64,000 nucleotides of DNA from contig NZ_CP141212.1 in assembly GCF_035610345.1 (NCBI RefSeq), positions 873,976 to 937,975 of the forward strand, read 5' to 3'. Of the stretch, positions 10,171 to 18,978 are shown piece by piece. Numbering within the stretch: position 1 is the first letter of the stretch; each line of letters starts with the position of its first letter. Origin of the DNA: Sinorhizobium meliloti (GTDB lineage Bacteria > Pseudomonadota > Alphaproteobacteria > Rhizobiales > Rhizobiaceae). The translations under genes and the position numbers were made by a program. The notes beneath the pieces were generated by a model. It had not been told where the DNA came from, ran no database searches, and worked only from the letters and a program-made list of their open reading frames with translations.

Positions 10171-10844
10171 CCGGCGACCTCGTGATAGCGCCGGATGCTT
10201 TCGGCCGGCCCACCGTCGGCAACAAGGCGGCCCTCGTGAAAGAGCAGGACCCGTTCGGCGCTCTCGGCCAGCGCCAGATCATGGGTGATGACGATCGTGT
10301 CTTCGTCGAGCGTGTCGATCGTCTCGGCGACCATCCGGCGATTTCTGAGGTCGAGCTGATTGGTCGGCTCGTCGAGGATCAGAATTTTCGGCCCGGTGAC
10401 GATGACGCTCGCCATGGCGACGAGTTGCGTTTCGCCTCCGGAAAGCTCGTGCACCCGCCTTCGTGCGAGGTGGCTGACGCCGAAGCGTACAAGGACTGCC
10501 TCGGTCCGCGACGCGATCTCATGCGCAGGCAGCCCCCGGTTCTTGAGCCCGAAGGCGATATCGTCGGTGACGATCGGCATGATCAGCTGGTGCTGCGGAT
10601 TTTGAAAGATGAAGCCGGCTTCGGCGAGCACTGCCCTGTCGTCCTCGACCGTGTCGAGGCCGTTGACCTTGACCCGTCCGGTCGTCGGCTTGACGAGCCC
10701 GTTTATCAGCCGTGCGAATGTGGTCTTTCCGGAGCCGTTGAGACCGATGACGCCGACCCGCCGCTCATCGAGGGCAAGGCTCAGAGGTTGAAGCGCGACC
10801 CGTTCGCCGAAGCTGACCGAGCAATCGGTAAAGCGGATTTCCAA
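10164..10844 (-). CDS. bioM: BioM, ATPase (A) component of biotin ECF transporter
   Basis: 226-residue ABC ATPase. Walker A GLNGSGKTT (34-42), Q-loop FQNPQHQ (Q81), signature LSGGE (134-138), Walker B ILILDEPTNQLD (about 154-165) and the ITHD switch histidine are all present. The start is a TTG at 10844 giving MEIRFTDC, with GCGAGGA a suitable distance upstream; no in-frame ATG fits better. It heads a five-gene minus-strand cluster bioM-bioN-bioY-acyl-CoA ligase-thiolase. A candidate promoter is at 10878-10906. Confidence 0.94.
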   Translation of the reverse strand: MEIRFTDCSVSFGERVALQPLSLALDERRVGVIGLNGSGKTTFARLINGLVKPTTGRVKVNGLDTVEDDRAVLAEAGFIFQNPQHQLIMPIVTDDIAFGLKNRGLPAHEIASRTEAVLVRFGVSHLARRRVHELSGGETQLVAMASVIVTGPKILILDEPTNQLDLRNRRMVAETIDTLDEDTIVITHDLALAESAERVLLFHEGRLVADGGPAESIRRYHEVAGC

Positions 10845-10877
10845 GCGTCGGTCCTCGCGATGTTTTGCGTGATCGCT

Positions 10878-10906
10878 CTATAGGACAAGTCGATCGTAAA
10901 GGGCAA
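10878..10906 (-). promoter_or_regulatory. Candidate sigma-70 promoter for the bioM operon
   Basis: On the minus strand TTGCCC (10906-10901), a 17-nt spacer and CTATAG (10883-10878) approximate the S. meliloti housekeeping pattern CTTGAC-N17-CTATAT. The -10 lies about 35 nt before the TTG start of bioM. The site is in the 132-bp region shared with the divergent glycosylase gene. Confidence 0.5.
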
Positions 10907-10976
10907 TGTAGTGTGGACAACACGTCTGTTGCCGACTCACGTTTGAAACTTGGGAATAAAAGCCTACTCTCTGTTC

Positions 10977-12176
10977 ATGACGATTCGCCTTTCCAATCGC
11001 GATGCCCGGCGCATCTTTCTCGCCAAGCAGGGGCTCTCGGCCGCGCCGCATCGCGCGCTCGGCAAGGACGGCTTGCTGCAATTGATCCACGACATCGGTT
11101 TCGTGCAGGTCGACAGCATAGCGACCGTCGAGCGGGCCCATCATCAGATTCTCTTTTCCCGCAATCAGACCTATCGCCGCGAGCATCTGGCCGAGCTTCT
11201 CGAAAAGGACGGCGAGCTCTTCGAACATTGGACCCACGACGCTTCAATCATACCGAGCACCTTCTTCGTCTACTGGAAGCATCGCTTCAAATGGGAGAGC
11301 GAAACGCTCCGCGAGCGCTGGCGCAAATGGCGCGGAGAAGACTTCGACGCGGGCTGCGAGGAGACCTATGCGAGGATCGCGAACAATGGCGCCGTCATGG
11401 CGCGCCACCTTAAGGAGGACGGCCATGAATCCGGCGGCTGGTGGAACTGGCACCCGTCGAAAACGGCTCTCGAGGTGCTCTGGCGTCAGGGCAAGCTTGC
11501 GATCGCCCGGCGCGAAAATTTCCAGAAGGTCTATGATTTGACGGAACGCGTCATTCCGGCTCGCCATTACGACGGCGAGGTCGCGCATGAGGAGTTCATC
11601 GACTGGGCCTGCCGCAGCGCGCTCGAGCGGCTGGGCTTCGCCACCCACGGCGAGATCGCCGCCTTCTGGGATCTCGTATCGCCGGACGAGGCGAAGGACT
11701 GGGTCGCTGCCCATCGCGACGAACTGTGCGAGATCGTCATCGAATCTGCCAATGGTGGCAAGCCGCGCCCGTCCTTTGCGTTCGCCGGCTTTCCCGACGG
11801 GCTCGGCGACATTCCCGACCCGCCCGCCCGCGTCCGGGTGCTGAGCCCCTTCGATCCGCTGCTGCGCGACCGGAACCGGGCCGAACGGCTCTTCGATTTC
11901 TTCTACCGTATCGAGGTTTTCGTACCGGAGCCGAAGCGGGAATATGGCTATTATGTCTTCCCCCTGCTCGAAGGCGACCGGCTGATCGGCCGCATCGACA
12001 TGAAGGCCGATCGCAAACGCGGAAGCCTCGACGTTCGGCGCCTCTGGCTGGAGCGCGGCGTCAAACCCTCTTCGGGCCGGATGGAAAAGCTTATGGCCGA
12101 ACTCGACCGCATCGCCCGCTTTGCCGGCGTCGAGCAGGTCAAATTGCTCGATGGCTGGAACGCTGCCCTTTCCTGA
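10977..12176 (+). CDS. YcaQ/AlkZ-family winged-helix DNA glycosylase (crosslink repair type)
   Basis: 399 residues. The N-terminal region contains GFVQVDSI (Q44, D46), the Q-x-D catalytic pair of the YcaQ/AlkX branch of the HTH_42 glycosylases, which unhook interstrand crosslinks and excise bulky alkylated bases. Three tandem winged-helix domains are expected in the family; the C-terminal conserved parts SPFDPLLRDRNRAERLFDF and a KPSSGRMEKL tail fit. The ATG at 10977 (MTIRLSNRDA) is preferred over an upstream TTG at 10950. Divergent from bioM. Confidence 0.82.
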   Translation: MTIRLSNRDARRIFLAKQGLSAAPHRALGKDGLLQLIHDIGFVQVDSIATVERAHHQILFSRNQTYRREHLAELLEKDGELFEHWTHDASIIPSTFFVYWKHRFKWESETLRERWRKWRGEDFDAGCEETYARIANNGAVMARHLKEDGHESGGWWNWHPSKTALEVLWRQGKLAIARRENFQKVYDLTERVIPARHYDGEVAHEEFIDWACRSALERLGFATHGEIAAFWDLVSPDEAKDWVAAHRDELCEIVIESANGGKPRPSFAFAGFPDGLGDIPDPPARVRVLSPFDPLLRDRNRAERLFDFFYRIEVFVPEPKREYGYYVFPLLEGDRLIGRIDMKADRKRGSLDVRRLWLERGVKPSSGRMEKLMAELDRIARFAGVEQVKLLDGWNAALS

Positions 12177-12278
12177 CCGATTTTTCGTGCTTTGTTTTTT
12201 CTTGGCTTGCGGGCCGGCGCTCCCTAAATGGAGCCAGTAAGTTTCACGACCCAATCCTTCACGGCAGGGAGCAGAACC

Positions 12279-13694
12279 ATGGACACCAACCTGATGAGCC
12301 TCTTCGATGCGGACGAGGCGACGGTCCGCAAGGTTCTCTCCGAGACGCTTGCCGGCGCCGATGACGGCGAACTCTTCCTTGAGCATGCGCAGGCGGAGGT
12401 GCTTTCCTTCGACAATGGCCGCCTGAAGGGCGGCAGTTTCAACACCGACCAGGGCTTCGGTCTGCGGGCCGTCGCCGGCGAAGCCGTCGGCTACGCCCAT
12501 GCCGGCGAACTGTCGCTTGCGGCCCTGAAGAGGGCGGCGGACGCCGTGGAGCAGGTGACCCGAGGCTATTCCGGCTCCTACGCGGCAGCCCCGCAGCGCA
12601 CCAACAAAAAGCTCTACGGCGACGAGAACCCCATCGGCGAGCCGAGTTTCGAGACCAAGGTCAAGCTGCTTCAGGAGATCGACGCCTATCTGCGCGCCAA
12701 GGAGCCGAAGGTCCGCCAGGTGACCGCGACGCTCGCGGCGAGCTGGCAGGTCGTGGATATTCTGAGAGCCGACGGGCACCGCGTCCACGATGTCCGGCCG
12801 ATGACGCGGATCAACATTTCCGTCGTGGTCGGCGAGGGCGACCGTCAGGAAAGCGGCTCCTTCGGTATCGGCGGACGGCGCGGCTTCGGCGACTTCATAA
12901 CCGAGGAAAACTGGAAAAGCGGGACGGAAGAGGCTTTGCGGCAAGCGCTCGTGAACCTCGAGGCGATCGATGCGCCGGCCGGCACCATGGATGTCGTGCT
13001 TGCCTCCGGCTGGCCGGGCGTCATGCTGCACGAAGCCGTCGGCCACGGCCTGGAGGGCGATTTCAACCGCAAGAAGACCTCCGCTTTCGCCGGGCTGCTC
13101 GGCGAGCAGGTCGCTGCGAAGGGCGTGACGGTCGTCGACGACGGCACGATCGAAGCGCGGCGGGGCTCCATCTCGATCGACGACGAGGGAACGCCGTCCG
13201 GCTACAATGTCCTGATCGAGGACGGCAAGCTCGTCGGCTATATGCAGGACCGGCAGAACGCCCGTCTGATGGGCATGGAACCGACCGGAAACGGCCGCCG
13301 CCAGGGCTACGCCCACGTGCCCATGCCGCGCATGACCAACACCTACATGCTTGCCGGCGACCGCACGCCCGATGAAATCATCTCGTCGGTGAAGAGGGGC
13401 ATCTATGCCGTCTCCTTCGGCGGCGGCCAGGTCGATATTACCTCAGGCAAATTCGTCTTCGGCTGCACCGAGGCCTATCTGATCGAGAACGGCAAGGTCG
13501 GAGCGCCCGTCAAGGGTGCGATGCTGATCGGCAACGGTCCGGATGCGATGAAGCGGGTGACGATGGTCGGAAACGATACGAAGCTCGACACCGGCATCGG
13601 CAATTGCGGCAAGGCCGGCCAATGGGTGCCGGTCGGCGTCGGCCAGCCACACCTGCGCATGGATCAGATCACCGTCGGCGGCACGCAGGCCTGA
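12279..13694 (+). CDS. tldD: TldD metalloprotease subunit
   Basis: 471 residues, standard TldD length. The zinc-protease motif LHEAVGHGLEGDF is visible (HExxxH). TldD pairs with TldE/PmbA to cleave unstructured peptides, as in microcin B17 maturation and CcdA degradation; tldE is not in this window. The ATG at 12279 follows AGGGAGCAG with good spacing, so the longer reading from 12228 is rejected. It stands alone between the glycosylase and the convergent carboxypeptidase. Confidence 0.94.
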   Translation: MDTNLMSLFDADEATVRKVLSETLAGADDGELFLEHAQAEVLSFDNGRLKGGSFNTDQGFGLRAVAGEAVGYAHAGELSLAALKRAADAVEQVTRGYSGSYAAAPQRTNKKLYGDENPIGEPSFETKVKLLQEIDAYLRAKEPKVRQVTATLAASWQVVDILRADGHRVHDVRPMTRINISVVVGEGDRQESGSFGIGGRRGFGDFITEENWKSGTEEALRQALVNLEAIDAPAGTMDVVLASGWPGVMLHEAVGHGLEGDFNRKKTSAFAGLLGEQVAAKGVTVVDDGTIEARRGSISIDDEGTPSGYNVLIEDGKLVGYMQDRQNARLMGMEPTGNGRRQGYAHVPMPRMTNTYMLAGDRTPDEIISSVKRGIYAVSFGGGQVDITSGKFVFGCTEAYLIENGKVGAPVKGAMLIGNGPDAMKRVTMVGNDTKLDTGIGNCGKAGQWVPVGVGQPHLRMDQITVGGTQA

Positions 13695-13780
13695 CAACGT
13701 GCCCTCATCTTTGTGCTTGTTACGGATGTGAGGGCAGCCGCCACTGCGGCGGGGGAAGCGTTCTTTCAGCTGTTGCGGAC

Positions 13781-15010
13781 TCACCCCCCATCAGGAAGCA
13801 AGACGCAGTCATAGGAACGCTTTTTCAGGATGCTGCAGGCGGTCGTCGCCGCTTCGCGACTGGCGAAGCCTACGAAACCTACGCGATAGGCTCCGCCCGA
13901 GCCTGCGGCCTCGGTGTGGGGGGCGGCGCCGAGAAGGGCCGCGCCGCCAGCCGATTGTGCCTCGACGAGCATCTTGCGCGCGCCTTCCGCGGTCGGTGCG
14001 GAGGAAATCTGAATTCTCCAGCCGCTCGCCGGTGGTTTCGTGCCCGCGGCCGCCACTGCGGTTGGCCGGTCCGCCGGGACGATAGCTTCCGTCGGCGCTG
14101 CGGCGACAGCTTCGACCGGGGGCTGGGTACCCACATAGGACAAGGAAACGCCAGGCAAGCTCGCCACGTCGGCCAGGCGGGGTGCGCTTGCCGCTGCGAT
14201 CATCGGGCGGCCGGGCGAGGAGACCCTGCCCAGGTGCTGGTCGAGGAGCGCCGCCATCTTCTCATCACGGCTTCGCGCGCTTCGCCCACCGAGCACCACG
14301 CCGATGATGCGGCGGTTGCCGTCGCTCACCGCGCTTACGAGATTGTAGCCGGAGGCCCGCGTGTAGCCGGTCTTGATGCCGTCCATCCCCTGGTATCGAT
14401 ACATCAGATTGTTGTGGCCTCGGATCACACGGCCGCGGAAGGCGAAACTCTGGACCGAGAACAGGCGGTACTCGCGCGGATAGTGTCGCATGAGGGCAAC
14501 GGCGAGCCGCGCCATATCGCGAGCCGTGGTCACCTGTTCGCTTGCCGGCAGACCCGAAGCGTTGACGAAGAATGTGCGGTTCATGCCGAGCTGGCGCGCT
14601 TTTGCGTTCATCATTCTCGCAAAGCCTTCCTCGGAACCGCCAAGCCGTTCGGCCATCGCTGCCGCCGCGTCGTTGGCCGAACGAATGATCATGCCGTAGA
14701 CAGCCTCTTCGACGGTGATCGTTCCGCCGGCCTTGACGCCGAGCTTCGTCGGCGGCTTGCGTGCAGCGGTCGCGGACATGGGCACAGGCGTTTTCCAGGC
14801 GATCTGGCCGCGGTGAAGCGCTTCGAAGGTCATGTAGAGCGTCATCATCTTGGTGAGAGACGCGGGATGGTGGAGCGTGTCGGGGTTTTCGGCAGAGAGA
14901 ACCCGGCCCGTCCGAGCGTCGACGACAAGAGAGGCGTTGCCTGCCATTGCCTGAACGGCACCGAAGAAAAGCACGGCGATCGTCGCCAGAGCCAATCGAA
15001 AGCTCGTCAT
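13781..15010 (-). CDS. D-alanyl-D-alanine carboxypeptidase (S11, PBP5-like) with C-terminal SPOR domain
   Basis: 409 residues. An N-terminal signal peptide ends near AMAG (about 24). The three penicillin-binding motifs are SLTK (S51, K54), SAN (111-113) and KTG (213-215), so it should remove the terminal D-Ala of peptidoglycan stem peptides in the periplasm. After a Pro/Ala-rich linker (about 270-330) the last 80 residues (GWRIQISSAP to the end) form a SPOR-like domain, which binds glycan strands lacking stem peptides at the septum. The ATG at 15010 is preceded by GGGGGAG. Confidence 0.92.
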   Translation of the reverse strand: MTSFRLALATIAVLFFGAVQAMAGNASLVVDARTGRVLSAENPDTLHHPASLTKMMTLYMTFEALHRGQIAWKTPVPMSATAARKPPTKLGVKAGGTITVEEAVYGMIIRSANDAAAAMAERLGGSEEGFARMMNAKARQLGMNRTFFVNASGLPASEQVTTARDMARLAVALMRHYPREYRLFSVQSFAFRGRVIRGHNNLMYRYQGMDGIKTGYTRASGYNLVSAVSDGNRRIIGVVLGGRSARSRDEKMAALLDQHLGRVSSPGRPMIAAASAPRLADVASLPGVSLSYVGTQPPVEAVAAAPTEAIVPADRPTAVAAAGTKPPASGWRIQISSAPTAEGARKMLVEAQSAGGAALLGAAPHTEAAGSGGAYRVGFVGFASREAATTACSILKKRSYDCVLLPDGG

Positions 15011-15221
15011 CGAACTCCCCCTCATAGAGATGTGCGGCCGATATCGACGCGGTACGCTGTTTTGACAGGCTCGAGGCGTCGTTGCAACCTCGCCGCACAA
15101 AAGGCGGCCCGCTCTTTCGCACCGCCCGGCCGATTCAGCAAGGCTTAACCCCGCAGAAGTTACCGTCCGGGCCGCAACGCCCGTCCACGCTCGACAGGAC
15201 GATTTGAGAAGACGGAAGAAG

Positions 15222-16280
15222 ATGAAACACGGCTTTGCGGGTTTGGTCCGCTACCATGCCAAGCGCGCCGCTATCACCGGCGGGCTCGAAGCTGCGCATC
15301 TGCTTGCGCGGGCACGGCTGATGGGGGCGGCCCGCGGGCGCGGGGCGATCTTCACCCTGCATCATGTTCGCCCGAGGGTTGCGCGGGCTTTCGATCCCAA
15401 CGCCCATCTGGAAATCTCACCGGAATTCCTCGAAGAGGCGATCGTGACTTTGAAGCGGGACGGCTATCGCTTCATCCCGCTGGACGACCTGCCCGCCTGC
15501 CTTGCTTCCGCCGATACCCGGCCCTTCGCCTGCTTCACTCTCGATGACGGCTACCGCAATAATCTCGATCACGCCCTGCCGGTCTTCGAGCGCCACGGCG
15601 TGCCCTTCACCGTTTTCGTCACCGCCGGTTACATCGACCGCAGCCATACGCTCTGGTGGGAAACGCTCGCCGATCTTCTGTCCGTCTGCCGCAGGTTTCG
15701 CTTCGATTTCGGCGCAGGTGAGGAAGCGGTGGCGAGCGAAAACCTTGCGCAGAAGCAGGCCGCCTTCGATCGGATCGCCGCTTACGTCCATGGCAGCGAT
15801 GAGGCCCATGCGCTCGCGACACTAAACAGGGCCGCGCAGGAGCACGGCATCGATCCGCTGGCCATCACCGAGCGTTTGACGCTGGATGAAGTGGGTCTTC
15901 GGAGCCTGATCCGAAGCCCGCTTGCGAGCCTGGGCGGACACACGATCAGTCATCGCGCACTTGCGCGGCTTGGCGACGACGAGGCCAGCCGCGAAATCTC
16001 AGCCTCCGCCGAACGCGTCGGGACGATCACCGGTCGCCGGCCCACGAGCTTCGCCTATCCCTATGGGGACAGGCTCGCGGTTTCGCCCCGCGATCATCGG
16101 CTGGCGGCTAAACACGGTTTTGCCATGGCGGTGACGACGCAGCCCGGCATGCTGTCCGAGGCCGCCAATCCTCATGCGCTGCCGCGCATTTCGCTCAACG
16201 GCCATTTCCAGGCCGCGCGCTATGTGACCGCGCTCGGTTCCGGCATCCCGTTCCGGCTCTTTGCCCGCCAGGCAGCTTGA
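15222..16280 (+). CDS. Polysaccharide deacetylase family protein (NodB-homology)
   Basis: 352 residues. NodB-fold motifs are FTLDDGYRNN (catalytic/metal Asp pair), SLGGHTISHRAL (metal-binding His pair) and FAYPYGD. The enzyme is expected to remove N-acetyl groups from a surface glycan. No signal peptide is obvious. A hydrophobic stretch is lacking, so it may act in the cytoplasm on lipid-linked sugars. The ATG at 15222 has GGAAGAAG upstream; a TTG at 15204 is an alternative. Confidence 0.85.
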   Translation: MKHGFAGLVRYHAKRAAITGGLEAAHLLARARLMGAARGRGAIFTLHHVRPRVARAFDPNAHLEISPEFLEEAIVTLKRDGYRFIPLDDLPACLASADTRPFACFTLDDGYRNNLDHALPVFERHGVPFTVFVTAGYIDRSHTLWWETLADLLSVCRRFRFDFGAGEEAVASENLAQKQAAFDRIAAYVHGSDEAHALATLNRAAQEHGIDPLAITERLTLDEVGLRSLIRSPLASLGGHTISHRALARLGDDEASREISASAERVGTITGRRPTSFAYPYGDRLAVSPRDHRLAAKHGFAMAVTTQPGMLSEAANPHALPRISLNGHFQAARYVTALGSGIPFRLFARQAA

Positions 16281-16303
16281 GGCGCGGTGGCAGCGTCTTT
16301 CCG

Positions 16304-16924
16304 TCAGGGGTACATCCGCACTTTCGTCCAACCGCCGTCCGGCGTTTCGCGGCGGAACTCGACACGGTCGTGCAGCCGGAAGGGACGGTCGTGCCAGAAT
16401 TCGATCGACAGTGGACGGATGCGGAATCCGGACCAGTAGTCCGGACGTGGAATCTCGCCGATCGCATGCCGCGCCGTGTATTCGGCGACGGCCTTCTCCA
16501 ACGCAAAGCGGCTTTCGAGCGGCCGGGACTGCTTCGATGCCCAGGCGCCGATGCGGCTGCCGCGGGGCCGGCTCATGAAATATTCGTCGGCTTCCTGGTC
16601 GGAGACGACTTCGACCGGACCGCGCAGACGCACCTGGCGGCGCAGCGATTTCCAGTGGAAACACATGGCCGCCTTTGGGATCACGAGCATTTCCCGGCCT
16701 TTCTGACTTTCGAAATTCGTGTACAAGACGAAGCCGCGTTCGTCGAACCCCTTGAGCAGGACCATGCGTACATTGGGCATGCCATCCGGGTCGACGGTCG
16801 CAAGGGCGACGGCGTTCGGATCGTTCACCTCGCTCTTTTCGGCTTCCTTCAGCCATGTGCCAAAAAGGGAAAAGGGCTCGCTTGCTTCCGTGAAGTCACC
16901 GGTTGTTAACTCGTTCGCGGTCAT
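16304..16924 (-). CDS. pdxH: Pyridoxamine/pyridoxine 5'-phosphate oxidase
   Basis: 206 residues, standard size. Conserved PdxH pieces are [41 protein letters not shown] and [11 protein letters not shown]. It makes pyridoxal 5'-phosphate with FMN and oxygen in the salvage and de novo routes. The ATG at 16924 ([10 protein letters not shown]) has GGAAAAC upstream; the long upstream extension in the same frame is not protein-like. The end lies 23 nt from the convergent deacetylase. Confidence 0.95.
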   Translation of the reverse strand: MTANELTTGDFTEASEPFSLFGTWLKEAEKSEVNDPNAVALATVDPDGMPNVRMVLLKGFDERGFVLYTNFESQKGREMLVIPKAAMCFHWKSLRRQVRLRGPVEVVSDQEADEYFMSRPRGSRIGAWASKQSRPLESRFALEKAVAEYTARHAIGEIPRPDYWSGFRIRPLSIEFWHDRPFRLHDRVEFRRETPDGGWTKVRMYP

Positions 16925-17064
16925 ATTGTTTTCCAATGCCGTGTGTCTGGCGCGGGAACGCTTCGGGATGAGCCGAGTGGCGTTTCCGCATCGTAATAAT
17001 GTCAGAGCCTGCCTGCGGACTTCCTCGGGACGTGGTGCGCTCTGGCGAGTCTGACAGGAATGCC

Positions 17065-17520
17065 GTGCAAGACATAGCAAAGCGGAACGATGGCAAGAAG
17101 GGTCTTTCCTTCGCATTGCTGCGCAGCGCGGCAATTTGCGTGACGATTCTCGCCCTGCCGGGGTGCATGGGCGCGGGCCTCGACGTCTTCGGGGGATCGG
17201 GCGTCGATCGTTCGGTCTCGACCGGAACCGTGCCGGTGGCGAAGACATCCGACGGCCTTTCCGATGCCATAGCCGTGCGCGACCTCGTTACCGCTGCCGA
17301 CATCAGTCAGGGCAAGGACAGCACCATCCCCTGGGCAAATGCAAATTCCGGCAGCGCCGGCGTCATCAGCAGCATCCAGGAAGACCATGCCTCGGGCATG
17401 CGTTGCCGCCGCTTCACCACGACCCGGCACTCCTTCGAGGGCATTGCCAAGTTCGATGGCAACACCTGCCAGCTCGGCAACGGGGAATGGTACCTGACGA
17501 GCTTCGGCCCGCGGAGCTGA
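17065..17520 (+). CDS. RT0821/Lpp0805-type surface lipoprotein
   Basis: About 151 residues from a GTG at 17065, which has AGGAA upstream; an ATG at 16999 is in frame but would put a hydrophilic tail before the signal peptide. A signal peptide with lipobox LPGC is followed by a low-complexity Gly/Ser region. The C-terminal half has the pattern [24 protein letters not shown] ending in WYLTSFG, typical of the 17-kDa-antigen-related surface proteins of alphaproteobacteria. Function unknown; an outer-membrane location is inferred. Confidence 0.75.
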   Translation: MQDIAKRNDGKKGLSFALLRSAAICVTILALPGCMGAGLDVFGGSGVDRSVSTGTVPVAKTSDGLSDAIAVRDLVTAADISQGKDSTIPWANANSGSAGVISSIQEDHASGMRCRRFTTTRHSFEGIAKFDGNTCQLGNGEWYLTSFGPRS

Positions 17521-17601
17521 AATCGCAGGTTAACCATATTGCCGCAAAGCGGCCGCGAAGCGTCCCGGACGATGTTTTCGGCACCGCGTCCCCGCTTCCG
17601 A

Positions 17602-17616
17602 CTAACCGATAGTTAG
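17602..17616. promoter_or_regulatory. Palindrome CTAAC-N5-GTTAG upstream of the DnaJ-like gene
   Basis: A perfect 5-bp inverted repeat with a 5-nt spacer lies about 120 nt before the DnaJ-like start. A TTAACCAT at 17530-17537, resembling a CtrA half-site, is in the same 215-nt gap. The protein that might bind either is not known. Confidence 0.3.
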
Positions 17617-17735
17617 CAACTTCGCCCGATCATCGCCCGGTGACGGAGAAGGTCTCGCAGACCCTCTTCGCTCGTCGTGAGGTGTCAGGCGGGCATCCGG
17701 GGAAGGACCGCCGAGTAGAGAAAACGATAGCAGCC

Positions 17736-18779
17736 ATGCGCGATCCCTATGCAATTCTTGGTGTGCGTCGCACCGCCGGGCAAGAGGAAATCAAGGCGGC
17801 CTGGCGCTCCGTCGCCAGAGCGGTCCACCCCGATCACAATCAGGACGATCCTTCCGCCAACGAACGCTTCGCGGAAGCGGGCAGAGCCTATGAGCTGCTT
17901 CGCGATCCGGTGCGCAGAAGCCGTTACGACTGGGCGCGGCGCGAGGCGGAGCTTCGTCGCATGGAGACGATGAAGGAGAAGATGCGAGGCGCGGAGGTGC
18001 CGGAGGACCCTGTCGGCACCGAAACGGCCGAGGAAGCGATTTCGCGCATATTCGGCGTCGAGCCGCAGCCCGCGGCCGCCAGGCCGAAATCCTCCGCGCG
18101 TCCCGCCGAAAGGGAACGCGCGCCGGTGGAAGCCAAAACCGAGCTCGCCGCCGAAGCAAAACAAGAGCAGCCGAAAGCCGACGCGTTTGCCCGTCGCTCG
18201 ATCATGCCGGCGGCGGATCTGGTCGCGGCGATCGTTCAGCGTATTCGCGGACGCATCGCGAAGACGGCCGAGAAGGTGCCGGATCTTGCCGTCGACGTTC
18301 ACGCCAGTGTCGAGGACGTGATCAATCTCGCGCGGGTGCCGGTGGAGCTTCCGGACGGAGAACTGCTGAAGGTCCCCATCCCGGCCGGCGCTGCGGACGG
18401 CCAGGCGATCCGCCTGAAGGAGCAGGGCTACCGCGTTGCCGGGATGGCGCGCGGCGATGTGGTGGCAACCCTGCGCCTCCGCCAGGACGGCCCGTTCCGG
18501 ACCCGCGGTCTCGACCTCGTGACCACATTGCCGATCGATCTTCAGAGCGCGGTTCTCGGCTGCGAAACGACGATCGATGCGCCGAACGGACCGCTCACGG
18601 TGACGGTGCCGGCGTGGTCGGGCTCCGACAAGGAGATCCGCATCGCCGGAAAAGGCTTGCGCGGGGCCGACGGGGACAGCGGCGACCTGGTCGTCGAATT
18701 GCGGGTGGTGCTGCACGAAAAACCGGACGACAAGGTGACGGACCTCATGCGATCCCAGCGTGACGGCCTCTTTCTATGA
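17736..18779 (+). CDS. DnaJ/CbpA-like cochaperone without zinc finger
   Basis: 347 residues. A J domain covers residues 3-70 with the HPD tripeptide at 31-33, needed to stimulate DnaK. A charged linker rich in Ala/Glu/Lys follows to about 190. Then comes a DnaJ C-terminal substrate-binding region with IPAGAADGQAIRLKEQGY and RDGDLVATLRL-like pieces. The CxxCxGxG zinc repeats of DnaJ are absent, so it belongs to the CbpA class. The ATG at 17736 begins MRDPYAILGV, matching J-domain starts. Confidence 0.88.
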   Translation: MRDPYAILGVRRTAGQEEIKAAWRSVARAVHPDHNQDDPSANERFAEAGRAYELLRDPVRRSRYDWARREAELRRMETMKEKMRGAEVPEDPVGTETAEEAISRIFGVEPQPAAARPKSSARPAERERAPVEAKTELAAEAKQEQPKADAFARRSIMPAADLVAAIVQRIRGRIAKTAEKVPDLAVDVHASVEDVINLARVPVELPDGELLKVPIPAGAADGQAIRLKEQGYRVAGMARGDVVATLRLRQDGPFRTRGLDLVTTLPIDLQSAVLGCETTIDAPNGPLTVTVPAWSGSDKEIRIAGKGLRGADGDSGDLVVELRVVLHEKPDDKVTDLMRSQRDGLFL

Positions 18780-18978
18780 AGCTTTTCTGACAAGCTGAAC
18801 CAATATTACGGGGACTAACAGTTCCTGATCTGCCTCCTGCTTGAACCGCTGTGGCGCCTATGCCATAGGCAATGCTCGACAATTGCCGCACCCGCTGCAG
18901 GAGGCGCGGCATCCTGGCATTCATGAAATTTTGCCACCGGCAGCAGCTGGTGGAGGCAGACAGTATTGGGGACATTCC

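Noticed and set aside
10861..10910. BioR operator before bioM
   Set aside because: Only CTATAG was found, which fits a -10 box; the TTATCTATAA-type palindrome is absent.
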